64,000 nucleotides of DNA from RGIG2094 sp045660065 (GTDB lineage: Bacteria; Bacillota; Clostridia; RGIG6154): the NCBI GenBank assembly GCA_045660065.1, contig JAZRDC010000030.1, positions 1 to 64,000 on the forward strand, read 5' to 3'. Position numbers and translations under genes: made by a program. Of the stretch, positions 27,190 through 36,700 are shown piece by piece (position 1 is the first letter of the stretch; every line of letters begins with the position of its first letter). The notes below the pieces were generated by a model. The model saw nothing but the letters and a program-made list of their open reading frames with translations, was not told the DNA's origin and searched no databases.

Positions 27190-27638
27190 AAAAAGTTTTA
27201 AGTACAAAAGACCTTATGCCGCTTATAAGCGATATTTTAAAAACTGCTGAGCGTGTAAGGTTTACAGTGAAGGGAAACAGTATGTATCCTTTAATCCGCG
27301 GCGGCCATGATGAGGTTGAAGTGGTTAAGTGCGATAGTATCGGCAAGTACGATATTGTGCTTTATAAAAGAGCAAACGGAGCATATGTTCTTCACAGAGT
27401 CTTAAAAAAGCAAGACGGTGCTTTGTCAATAGCAGGAGATTTTGAACAGGAACTTGAACATCCTGTGTATGAAAATCAGGTTATTGCCAAGGTTGATAAT
27501 ATAATAAGAGCAAGCGGCAGAATTATTCCCTGCAGCAACAAGGTGTATAAATTATACTGTGTTGTATGGTCAGTGGCTCTTAAAAACAGACACAAGATAC
27601 TTAAGGTGCTTAAAAAATTGAGGCGGTGGTGGCTTTGA
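27186..27638 (+). CDS. S24/S26-type signal-peptidase-like protein
   Basis: The 150 residues match the catalytic core of signal peptidase I-like serine proteases: VKGNSMYPLIRGG supplies the nucleophile Ser, YDIVLYKR follows, and YVLHRVLKK places His where classical enzymes have the catalytic Lys (the Ser-His arrangement of the SipW/ER type). A C-terminal segment CVVWSVAL may touch the membrane. Encoded between PqqD-like and ABC genes, such proteins are recurrent in peptide-export loci and may process the precursor or leader. Enzymatic activity is inferred. Confidence 0.82.
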   Translation: MKKVLSTKDLMPLISDILKTAERVRFTVKGNSMYPLIRGGHDEVEVVKCDSIGKYDIVLYKRANGAYVLHRVLKKQDGALSIAGDFEQELEHPVYENQVIAKVDNIIRASGRIIPCSNKVYKLYCVVWSVALKNRHKILKVLKKLRRWWL

Positions 27639-29296
27639 AAAAAACAGACGTCGCTAAAAATTGGTTTTTTAAAAATATCTTAGATTTTGGCGGAGGGGTT
27701 TTTGTTCTCACCGCAATATCAATTCTGATAAATGTATCAGGTGTCGGATTTGCAATAGCATCTCAAAGACTTTTGGATGTTGCATCAAAGTCAATGAGCG
27801 GCAACTTGTTCAAAGAAGCAGGAATACTGGTTTTCTTAGTCGTGCTTCAACTTGTTTTGCAAATTATCCTCTCAAAGTGCTATGTTAAAACAAACGCACA
27901 GGTGAGAATTAAAATAAAAACAGACCTTTTCCGTGATGTTGTAAGAAAAGACCTTACAGAGGTTAATTGTTACCACTCGGGCGAACTGGTCAACAGGCTC
28001 TCTGCCGATGTTAATACCGTGGCAGGAGCGGTGGTGGATATTCTTCCTACGGCGCTTTCGCTGTCAATAGGAGTGGCGCTTAGTTTTATAGTTTTGTTTA
28101 AACTTGACCCGGTGTATGCCATTATTTATTTAATAGTAGCACCTTTAGCACTCCTTACAGCAAGAATATTCAGAAGAAAACTTAAAGATCTGCATAAAGA
28201 GTCTGCTCAGTCAGACGGTAAAGTAAAAGCATTTATGCAGGAATGTTTAAGAAATCTGTTGGTTGTGAAGGCTTTTCAGAAAGAAGAGCATATGACCGAC
28301 AAGTGCAATGCTTATCAACTTGTTAACTACAAGGTTTTGATAAAGAAAAACAATGTAAGTATTTTGGCTAATGTAATGTTCTTTTTGTCCATTACTGCAG
28401 GATATTACTTAACATTGGTCTGGGGAGCGTATAAGCTTTCCATCGGACTTATGACTTTTGGTGAGATTGTGGCAATGCTTGAACTTGTTTCACAAATTCA
28501 ATCGCCGCTTAAGTCATTGTCATCACTGTTTCCACAGTATTATTCAGCACTGGCATCATCTGAAAGAATTTTAGAACTTGAAAGTTTGCCTGATGAATTA
28601 AAACTCAATCAAGGCGGGGCAAATGGATTTTCAAAACTTGTTATGGAAAATGTATCATTTGCTTATGATGATAAAAAAGTGTTTGAAAATGTATCCTGTG
28701 AAATAGAAAAAGGCGACATCATCGGAATTTGCGGTGAGTCGGGAATTGGAAAAAGCACTCTTATTAAACTCGTTTTAGGTGTGCTTACGCCGGATAGCGG
28801 CGAAATTTACATAAAAGACCAAAGTGGTCTTAAAGTATCGGTTGATACAGAAACGAGAAACATATTTTCATATGTGCCACAGGGCAACCTGATATTGTCC
28901 GGCACTATCGCAGAGAATGTGGTTTTCGGATCTGACAACATAGATTTACAACTGGTTGAAAAAGTAATTCAGGTGTCGCAGCTTGATGAACTTATCAGTC
29001 AGTTACCGGCAAAACTTGATACTGTTTTGGGTGAAGGAGGCCTTGGGCTTTCGGAAGGACAGGTACAGCGATTATCTATCGCAAGGGCATTGTATCGGAA
29101 TTCAGAAGTTCTGTTGCTTGATGAAGCAACATCGGCGCTTGACCGCGAAACTGAAATCAGGGTGTTGAAGGAAATCAGAGAAATGGGCAAAACATGTTTG
29201 TTCATTACTCACCGTTTGGAAGCACTTTCTAGTTGCAGCAAGCTACTAAGTGTAAAAGACGGGAAAGTTTCAATCGACAGGCAGGAAATTTTATAA
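27626..29296 (+). CDS. ABC transporter, fused permease and ATPase (peptide exporter type)
   Basis: The 556-residue half-transporter has six membrane segments in about 20-300 and a nucleotide-binding domain with Walker A GESGIGKST, signature LSEGQVQR, Walker B VLLLDEATSALD and switch THRLEAL. It probably homodimerises as an exporter. No N-terminal C39 peptidase is present, so leader removal would need another enzyme, for example the S26-like neighbour. The start is uncertain: GTG 27626, GTG 27629 or TTG 27635, all overlapping the preceding stop; only GAGG at 27620 serves as ribosome site. Confidence 0.9.
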   Translation: MVALKKTDVAKNWFFKNILDFGGGVFVLTAISILINVSGVGFAIASQRLLDVASKSMSGNLFKEAGILVFLVVLQLVLQIILSKCYVKTNAQVRIKIKTDLFRDVVRKDLTEVNCYHSGELVNRLSADVNTVAGAVVDILPTALSLSIGVALSFIVLFKLDPVYAIIYLIVAPLALLTARIFRRKLKDLHKESAQSDGKVKAFMQECLRNLLVVKAFQKEEHMTDKCNAYQLVNYKVLIKKNNVSILANVMFFLSITAGYYLTLVWGAYKLSIGLMTFGEIVAMLELVSQIQSPLKSLSSLFPQYYSALASSERILELESLPDELKLNQGGANGFSKLVMENVSFAYDDKKVFENVSCEIEKGDIIGICGESGIGKSTLIKLVLGVLTPDSGEIYIKDQSGLKVSVDTETRNIFSYVPQGNLILSGTIAENVVFGSDNIDLQLVEKVIQVSQLDELISQLPAKLDTVLGEGGLGLSEGQVQRLSIARALYRNSEVLLLDEATSALDRETEIRVLKEIREMGKTCLFITHRLEALSSCSKLLSVKDGKVSIDRQEIL

Positions 29297-29318
29297 AGTT
29301 TGTTTGGGAGGAATAAAG

Positions 29319-30251
29319 ATGAAATGTAAGAGAATTTTCAAAGTAGCGAGCGCGCTCGCATTGACTGTAGCTTTGTTAGTATCTTCAGCTGTTGTTTCAT
29401 TTGCTGCAACTTATACAACAACAACTACTTATATTGATCAGAATACTATCGAAGTTACATCAACTGCTGTTGGTCTCAACAAAGGCGATATGGCTACTTA
29501 TGTTGCTTACAATAACGACGGCTTTACAGAAGGTAACGCAGTTTACATCGACCAGGCAACAGCAGACGAAACCGGAGAAGTTGAATTTAAATATCAGACA
29601 GATCTTGATGATTTAAAAGCAACTGTTAAATTCGGTGGTTCAACAGAAAGTGCAGCTCAGGATGCTATACTTGGCGGTTACAATGTTAACATTAAAGTTG
29701 ACGGCGTAGATGCAGGTACAGTTAAAGTTGCAGAAGTAGCTGCAGAATACGAAGGTGATCTCGCAAGAGAAATCCCTGTTGAACTTGATGCAAGTAAAGT
29801 AGTTGATAAAGTTACAGTAAATGGCGCAGAAGTAGCTTGGTATGTTAAAGACAAAGCTGTAGTTATTTACTCTAATGCTATCAAGGCTGATGGTGCAACT
29901 GTTGAAATTGAAACAGCAGCTGCAAAAGCAGTTACACTTGTTCTCGGTGCTGTTAAGTCAGAAGCTGCTAATACAGTTACTGCATTTGCTAAAGCAACAT
30001 GCGGTGCGTATGCAAACTATGGTATCTTAATCGGTGGTAATGCTACTCTCACAGAAGAAGTAGTTAGCTGGGACGCAGCAGAAGATTATTCTAAAGCTGT
30101 TAAATTACCTGCACTTGGTATGAGCAAAGACGGTATGTTCTGTGTTGAAGTTACAGACGAAGCTCTTGTAGCAGGTACAGAATACAAAGTTGCAGCTTAT
30201 GCAGGCGAAGAAGTTACAGATGCAAAAGCAGTAACAGTAAAAGTACAGTAA
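29319..30251 (+). CDS. Secreted protein of unknown function
   Basis: I do not recognise a family. The 310-residue product has a clear signal peptide (basic MKCKRIFKVASA, hydrophobic core, cleavage around SFAA-T). The mature part is rich in Ala, Val, Thr, Glu and Asp, and looks like beta-strand domains; it has one Cys in each of two short segments (KATCGAY, MFCVEV). It contains no SLH, LPXTG or membrane anchor. Codon use is strongly biased (GTT, GCA, ACA, AAA), suggesting high expression. GGGAGG seven bases before ATG 29319 sets the start. Placed between the exporter and the small peptide gene, it could be a surface partner of the peptide system or simply an abundant exoprotein. Confidence 0.75.
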   Translation: MKCKRIFKVASALALTVALLVSSAVVSFAATYTTTTTYIDQNTIEVTSTAVGLNKGDMATYVAYNNDGFTEGNAVYIDQATADETGEVEFKYQTDLDDLKATVKFGGSTESAAQDAILGGYNVNIKVDGVDAGTVKVAEVAAEYEGDLAREIPVELDASKVVDKVTVNGAEVAWYVKDKAVVIYSNAIKADGATVEIETAAAKAVTLVLGAVKSEAANTVTAFAKATCGAYANYGILIGGNATLTEEVVSWDAAEDYSKAVKLPALGMSKDGMFCVEVTDEALVAGTEYKVAAYAGEEVTDAKAVTVKVQ

Positions 30252-30297
30252 TTAAGCGACTGTATCAATAACGATACAAATTCAGGAGGTAAATTCT

Positions 30298-30462
30298 ATG
30301 AAAAATTATCAGAAACCTGTTTTAGAGGTTGTTGAATTAGCAGTTGCTGAAAATATCGCTGCATTAGTACCTAAGACTATCTATAAAAGATCAGCAGGTG
30401 CTAAACTCGCTCAGCAGGGCGTAAAAATGTACGACATGAAAGCTGACGAAATTATAAGCTAA
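30298..30462 (+). CDS. Small peptide, candidate RiPP precursor (54 residues)
   Basis: ATG at 30298 has a strong CAGGAGG site seven bases upstream and the frame stops at 30462. The peptide begins MKNYQKPVLEVVELAVAENI, containing YxxPxL (Tyr4, Pro7, Leu9), the leader motif bound by PqqD-like recognition domains in lasso-type pathways. The second half is basic, has no Cys, carries TIYKRSAGAKLAQQ and ends DEIIS with Ser at the C-terminus. A small hairpin (TGTATC/GATACA, 30261-30278) precedes it. Neighbours are the exporter and secreted-protein genes upstream and an HPr-kinase-like gene 42 bp downstream. Coding status rests on the ribosome site, composition and context; it is not proven to be modified. 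Confidence 0.75.
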   Translation: MKNYQKPVLEVVELAVAENIAALVPKTIYKRSAGAKLAQQGVKMYDMKADEIIS

Positions 30463-30504
30463 TTTTTAGAACTGCAAAATTTAATTAAATAAAAATTTGA
30501 GAGG

Positions 30505-31395
30505 ATGTTCACTTTTATTATGCAATATACTGTCGCAGGTTTAAATATTGATATTATCAGTGAGCATCCTTCTTACATTTTTATGAGAATGAAAGACTAT
30601 GAAAGCACTTTTTCGGGGGAAGCAGACTTTACAGTCAGGTGTAAAGAAAACAAAAATATCTCGCTCCCCGAGGATTTTGTGCAGATTGGTGAAAGAGTCG
30701 GCAGATGGCTCTGGATTAAAAAGAAGGATGGCACACTTGGTGCTTATATTAAATACTCAGACCTTGAGCAAATCGCAGCTTATGTAAGTTGGGACAAGGA
30801 TTTTAAAAACATTGAACTTGAGGTTTTGGATTTAGAACCTTTCGGTGGAATGGCAATAGAACAAAGAATGTTTTATTTGCTCGGTGATGTTTTTACTTAC
30901 ACAGTTTTAAGCCGCGGCGCAGGAGTTTTTCATTCCTCTGCTATCAGTTATAAGAGCAGCGGAATTTTGTTGTCTGCACCGTCGGGTACGGGTAAATCAA
31001 CCCACGCAGAACTCTGGAAGACGGTTTATGGGGAAGATGTTATTCATTTTAACGACGATACCCCCGTACTTAAAGTAGAAAATAATACAGTTTATGCCTA
31101 CGGTACTCCGTGGAGCGGAAAAACTGCTATAAATAAAAATATAAAAGTGCCCCTTAAGGCGATTATAAGCCTTGACAGGGCACAGGAAAACTCGGTAAAA
31201 AGACTTATGGGATTAGACGCTTTTTACAGAGTGTTCAACGAATTCAGGAAGCCCCCTGAGGGTGGACTTTTAGATAATTGTTTAGCACTTATTGAAAATG
31301 TTTTGGATAAAGTTCCTGTTTATGAACTTTTGTGCAACAAAGACCAGAGTGCAGCAATTACACTTCACAAAGCATTAGGCTTTGACAAAAATTAA
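30505..31395 (+). CDS. HPr-kinase/PEPCK-like peptide kinase candidate
   Basis: The 296-residue protein has an N-terminal domain of about 140 residues and a C-terminal HprK/PEPCK-type P-loop domain: LLSAPSGTGKSTHAELW (about 156-172), FNDDTPVL (acidic residues) and YGTPWSGK. This layout matches kinases in RiPP clusters, including those that phosphorylate the C-terminal Ser of lasso precursors, rather than the true HPr kinase of sugar control, which is hexameric and lies elsewhere. It follows the 54-residue peptide directly. ATG 30505 touches GAGAGG; ATG 30520 is an alternative start. Confidence 0.78.
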   Translation: MFTFIMQYTVAGLNIDIISEHPSYIFMRMKDYESTFSGEADFTVRCKENKNISLPEDFVQIGERVGRWLWIKKKDGTLGAYIKYSDLEQIAAYVSWDKDFKNIELEVLDLEPFGGMAIEQRMFYLLGDVFTYTVLSRGAGVFHSSAISYKSSGILLSAPSGTGKSTHAELWKTVYGEDVIHFNDDTPVLKVENNTVYAYGTPWSGKTAINKNIKVPLKAIISLDRAQENSVKRLMGLDAFYRVFNEFRKPPEGGLLDNCLALIENVLDKVPVYELLCNKDQSAAITLHKALGFDKN

Positions 31396-31412
31396 TATTA
31401 AGGGTGAAATAT

Positions 31413-33023
31413 ATGAAAAAGAAACTGTTTTTTGGTGCGGTTATCACAACCGTTCTTTGCACAAGTCTGACTTTTTCAGCATTTGCTGCTAAATTTTCAG
31501 ACCTGTCAGACAGCCATTGGGCTTACAAAAATATTATGGAATTAAACTCACAGGGCGTAATTAACGGCTACTCTGACGGAACATTTCGTCCTGAGGCTCA
31601 GGTTACAAGAGCGGAGTTTGTAAAATTAATTGGAACAACCAACGAAAAAAAATCAGAGGATTTCGCAGATCTTCCAAAAACTCACTGGGCATATGAATAT
31701 GTTATGAACTCAGGGGTTGATATGGAAAGAAGAAATTTCCGTCCTGATGAAAATATTACAAGAGCAGAAGTTTTAGACATTCTCTGGAATAGATACGGAA
31801 CTGAAACAGATGCTGTTGTTCCCGGAATTATTGCAAATCAGCACGAAGAAATAAATGCCATCGCCTGGGGCTATTCATACGGTCTTATGATTGGTGATGA
31901 CGGCATAAATTTAAGATTATCTGACGATTTGTCAAGAGCAGAAGCAGTAACACTTATCCTTCGTTCAAGAAAAATCGACACAACTAATCAGAAACTTTTA
32001 GCAGATAATGTAGCAGACAATCTTTTGAAAGATTTGTTCAATTCAACAGGGATTTTTGACTCTCAGTACAACGAAAACGCTACAATGACTATCGGTGAAA
32101 TTTCAAGAGCGGCACTTAGAATTGCTCACGGAACACATTCGATTCTTTACAACAAAGATATGTATGTGGAAACTCCAAATTACGAAGATGAATATGCAAA
32201 CGATGTTGCATATATGGCAAAGCAGATTTTCGGTGAAAGCAACAATAATAAAGAATATGCAACAAAAGCGGCAAATCAGCAGGAAGTAATCTCTGCTCTT
32301 ATGTACGGCTATATGTTCAAAGCGAACGAATCTCCTGTTATCGGCAGAGTTGACGATTACTACAAAGATGCAACAGTTGACAAAAAGGAACTTATGAAAA
32401 ATATGCTCCTTACTTATACAAAACGCAGAGGTGTGTTCTCAAGCGCCGATGGACTTTTACATAATGACAAACCTGTAACACACAAAGAAATTGCATCAAT
32501 TCTTTTGCAACTTGACAATCTTACAGGCTCACAGATGAGTTACTCAGGCGGCAAAGAGCAGGATGAAAAATTATCATTAAATGCGGCTTTATACCAAAAA
32601 GCAGATGGGGATTTCAAAACACTGCTTAAAGGAATGCCTGAAGTAGTTTACACAACACCGATTGAAGGCTCTGCAACTGAATTTTTAACATTCTCAAAGG
32701 ACTTTTTTGAAATATTTGCAACTCTTTCTGACGGTATTGTGAACAAAGCCAAAGTAAAGGGCGCAGAAATTGCAATCAGAGTTTATCCTACACTTGTATC
32801 AAATGCGGGAAACGAAGTAATTATGAGATCAAAGGTTTACATTGTTTCAAATCCGAACGGATTGGGACTTGGCGAAATCATTGGCAAGTGCGATATGGCA
32901 AATGATGTTACCGCCCGTGAAAACGGAACATACATTGTTGATATCTCAACCAACGGACCGCTTGATGATATGTATATAAACCCTGCAAACGCAAGTTTAA
33001 GACGCGTTATCTGGAACGACTAA
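31413..33023 (+). CDS. SLH-domain surface protein
   Basis: The 536-residue exported protein has a signal peptide (MKKKLFFGAVITTVLC to about residue 27) and three N-terminal SLH domains (about 28-200), shown by FSDLSDSHWAYKNI, GYSDGTFRPEAQVTRAEF and the repeated FRPDENITRAEV. Residues about 200-380 look like further degenerate SLH units (MTIGEISRAALRIA, VTHKEIASILLQL). The C-terminal about 150 residues are beta-rich and not recognised. SLH domains bind pyruvylated secondary wall polymer. AAGGGTG six bases before ATG 31413 sets the start, 17 bp after the kinase gene. Confidence 0.9.
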   Translation: MKKKLFFGAVITTVLCTSLTFSAFAAKFSDLSDSHWAYKNIMELNSQGVINGYSDGTFRPEAQVTRAEFVKLIGTTNEKKSEDFADLPKTHWAYEYVMNSGVDMERRNFRPDENITRAEVLDILWNRYGTETDAVVPGIIANQHEEINAIAWGYSYGLMIGDDGINLRLSDDLSRAEAVTLILRSRKIDTTNQKLLADNVADNLLKDLFNSTGIFDSQYNENATMTIGEISRAALRIAHGTHSILYNKDMYVETPNYEDEYANDVAYMAKQIFGESNNNKEYATKAANQQEVISALMYGYMFKANESPVIGRVDDYYKDATVDKKELMKNMLLTYTKRRGVFSSADGLLHNDKPVTHKEIASILLQLDNLTGSQMSYSGGKEQDEKLSLNAALYQKADGDFKTLLKGMPEVVYTTPIEGSATEFLTFSKDFFEIFATLSDGIVNKAKVKGAEIAIRVYPTLVSNAGNEVIMRSKVYIVSNPNGLGLGEIIGKCDMANDVTARENGTYIVDISTNGPLDDMYINPANASLRRVIWND

Positions 33024-33058
33024 GTTAAACATATTCTTGAGGAAAGGAAACATATACA

Positions 33059-33751
33059 ATGGAAGAAAGAGAAATTGATATATTTGAACTTATACAAGCG
33101 GTCTTTAAAAGATGGTGGCTGGTGCTTGTAATTACAATAGTAATGGGTAGCGTAGGTTTTGGGTATTCAAAATTTGCAATAACTCCTCTTTACTCTGCAA
33201 AGGGTACACTTTATATCACTATCGATAACACAGCAGCGGCTCAGGGCGGAACAAGTCTTGACTACAACTCGATTCTTGCAGCGCAGGAACTTACAAACAC
33301 ATATTCACTTATCTTGTCAAGTAACACATTTTATAAAATAGTTGCTGCCGAAAGCGGACTTGACTATTCATACAAAGATATTTCTAAAATGGTTACAATG
33401 GGTAACGAAAACGAAAGTGAAATTATGAGCATTGTTGCAAGTTGTCCAAACAGAGAACATGCGGCAATAATCGTTGAAACAATCTTAAACAACGCACAGG
33501 CAGAAATTTCCCGCGTTGTTGTTGGCGGAAGCGTAAGGATTATCGATCATCCTGAACTTCCAAACGGTCATTCTTATCCAAATGTTACTAAAAACACATT
33601 CCTTATGTTGATTTTAGGATTTATTTTAGGATGTGCTTTAGCAATTTTCATTGAATGGCTTGACGATACAATCAAAGACGGTGATGATGTCATGAAATTT
33701 GATATTCCTGTATTAGCGGAAATTCCACTTTTAGAAGTTAAAAGTGAATAA
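33059..33751 (+). CDS. Wzz/YveK-type chain-length determinant family protein
   Basis: The 230-residue protein has the typical layout of polysaccharide co-polymerase membrane subunits: a short cytoplasmic EEREIDIFELIQAVFKRWW head, a first membrane helix (about 18-38), an extracytoplasmic domain starting PLYSAKGTLYI, and a second helix (about 180-200) preceded by the Pro-containing HPELPNGHSYPN segment. It ends DIPVLAEIPLL, where the partner tyrosine kinase often begins, but no BY-kinase or glycosyltransferase follows. It may regulate export or length of a wall-linked polymer for the SLH proteins around it. Confidence 0.85.
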   Translation: MEEREIDIFELIQAVFKRWWLVLVITIVMGSVGFGYSKFAITPLYSAKGTLYITIDNTAAAQGGTSLDYNSILAAQELTNTYSLILSSNTFYKIVAAESGLDYSYKDISKMVTMGNENESEIMSIVASCPNREHAAIIVETILNNAQAEISRVVVGGSVRIIDHPELPNGHSYPNVTKNTFLMLILGFILGCALAIFIEWLDDTIKDGDDVMKFDIPVLAEIPLLEVKSE

Positions 33752-33771
33752 GATAGAAAGGATGAATTTGG

Positions 33772-36700
33772 ATGAGGAAGTGTATTAGAGCGCTTATCAG
33801 CCTGGTGCTGGCGTTGGTGATGATTACGCCGGTTGCCTTGCCTGTTGCGGCGGACAGTTCTTATGGGTTTATTGATTTCCCAACGGGCTGGTCTGCTCCG
33901 GCAATGGCTCATGCCGTTGCAAACGGAATAATTTACGGAAAAACTGAAAATACTATCGCTCCGGGAGACAATCTTACAAGAGCGGAAATGGGCACGATTA
34001 TCAATCGTGCTTTTGGTGCTACTATAGGAAAGGATATTTCAGCCTTTTCTGATGTGTCAGCATCTGCGTGGTATTACGAAGAAATCAAAAAATCTTATAA
34101 TATGCAGACTATGTACGGTGATGAGGGCGGAACTATGCGTCCTGATGCGCCGATCATAAGAGAAGAAGCCATAGCTATCGTTGCAAGAGCTATGGTTTTA
34201 AGTGGTTATTCAGCATCTGAACTTAATAAGTTCAATGACAAGGCTGAAGTTGCAGGTTGGGCTGTTGATCCTGTTGCATCAATGGTAGCAAACGGTTATG
34301 TAAACGGCGATGACAAGTCAAACCTTAACCCTAAGGCATATATCACAAGAGAAGAATTTGCACAGCTTATTTACAACATCATTAAGCATTACTATAACAA
34401 AGACGCTAAAAGCGAAAGTTATCAGGGTAATTTAATGCTCAACAAACCTGATATTTCTCTTGAAAATATCACAGTTAACGGCGACCTTATTTTAGGCGAC
34501 GGCGTTGGTACAAGCAAAATTACACTTACAAATATCGATATCAAAGGCAGACTTTTAGTAAGAGGTGCTGCTCAGATAACACTCAAAAATGTTACAACTG
34601 CAAAAGGCGTTGTTGTGAAAAATGTTAACGGAACAGTTCATTTTGACAACTATCGTGATGAAAAAGTTTTCGACGGAGTAGTTGAACATACAACCGTAAC
34701 CTATAAACAGCGCGCTACCGGCGGTGGCGGCGGTGGAGGTGGTGGAGGTGGAACACCTCCTGCTCCTACAACCGCAGGTTACAAGGTTGAACACTATCAG
34801 GAAGCATTAGACGGCAGTTTTGTGATTTTTGAAACTGATGTTCTTTCAGGTACAGTAAATTCAAGCGTTACTGCTGTTGCTAAAGCATACGAAGGCTTTG
34901 CAGAAGATGCAACCAATGCATCAAGAGTACCAACAGGTATTGTTGCGACAGACGGCACACTTGTACTCAAACTTTACTACACAAGAAACAGTTATAATAT
35001 CGTGTATAACTTGGGCGAAGCAGGCACAGATGTTGTGTTGAGCCTTAAATACGGTGCAAATGTAAGCCTTGAAGCACCAACAGTTACAGCCCCTGCTGGT
35101 AAATACTTTGCAGGTTGGTTTGACGCGCCCGTTGGCGGAAATCAGATTATATCATTAACAGTTCCTGCAAACGGAACAACAATTTATGCGCAGTGGTCAA
35201 CAACTCCACCTGCAGTTGTGAATTTTACCGTTGAACACTACAAAGAAAATGTTGACGGTACGTATTCTTCACCTGCAGAGACTGAAACACTGTCAGCAAC
35301 TGTGGCAACTGTTGTAAAAGCGCAGGATTATGATAAAACATACACAGATTTTGATGTAGATCTGACAGCAAGTGTGGACGTTGCAGTAGCAGCAGACGGA
35401 AGCACAGTTCTTAAAATTTACTATACAAGAAAAAGTTATAACATCGTATATAACTTTGGTGAAGCAGGTGGAAGCACTACAGTAAGCCTTAAATTTGAGG
35501 CTGATGTTGACCTTTCAACTCCTGCGGTTACAGCCCCTGCAGGCAAATACTTTGCAGGTTGGTTTGATGCACCTGTTGGCGGAAATCTTATTACAACATT
35601 AACAGTGCCATCAGGCGGAACAACAATTTACGCGCAGTGGTCAACAACTCCAACTACTATTGTAAACTTCACAGTTAAGCACCATCAGCAGAACATTTTG
35701 GATGATTTGTACCCTGCAAATCCATTTGAAACAGAGACAAAATCCATTGCGGCAGGCAGTACTGTAAAAGCACAGGATTATGCAAAGACTTACACAGGAT
35801 TTACTGCTGATTTAGCAAACAGCCCTGATGTAACAGTTGCAGCAGATGGAAGCACAGTTCTTAACATTTACTATGTGAGAAATACTTATACTATCACATA
35901 CAACTACGGTGAAGCAGGCGGAGAAGGTTCTGTAACACTTAAATACGGTGCGGCAGTAGATCTTTCAGCGCCACCGGTTGTTGCACCTTCAGGCAAAACC
36001 TTTGCAGGTTGGTTTGACGCGCCTGTTGGCGGAAACCAGATTACAGATTTAACTGTTCCTGAAAACGGAAAAACAATATACGCACAGTGGTCAGATATTT
36101 CACCTGTAAACTTTACTGTAAGACACTTCCAGCAGAATATTGAAGACGATTTGTATCCTTCAATAGCATTTGAAGAAGAAACAAAATCTGCAATTCCGGG
36201 TTTTGTTGCAAAGGCTCAGGATTATGCTAAGGCATACACAGACTTTACTGCTGTTTTAGCAAACAGCCCTGATGTAACAGTTGAGGCAAATGGAAGCACA
36301 ATCCTTAATATTTACTATACAAGAAATACTTATACTATCACATACAACTATGGTGAAGCAGGCGGAGAAGGTTCAGTAACACTTAAATTCGGCGCAGATG
36401 TAGACCTTTCAGCACCGGCAGTTACTGCACCTGCAGGCAAATACTTTGCAGGTTGGTTTGACGCACCTGTTGGCGGAACACAGATTGGCTCATTGACAAT
36501 GCCATCAGGCGGTGCAACAATCTATGCACAGTGGTCAGATATCCCACCTGTAAACTTTACTGTAAGACACTTCCAGCAGAATATTGAAGATGATTTGTAT
36601 CCTTCAATAGCATTTGAAGAAGAAACAAAATCTGCAATTCCGGGCGCTACTGTATCAGCAGCTAGGTTTGATAAATCTTACGCAGGATTTACTGCAGATT

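Noticed and set aside
26926..31395. Calling the locus a lasso-peptide cluster
   Set aside because: The essential cyclase (asparagine-synthetase-like) and the transglutaminase-like leader peptidase are missing, so only a general RiPP-like label is justified.
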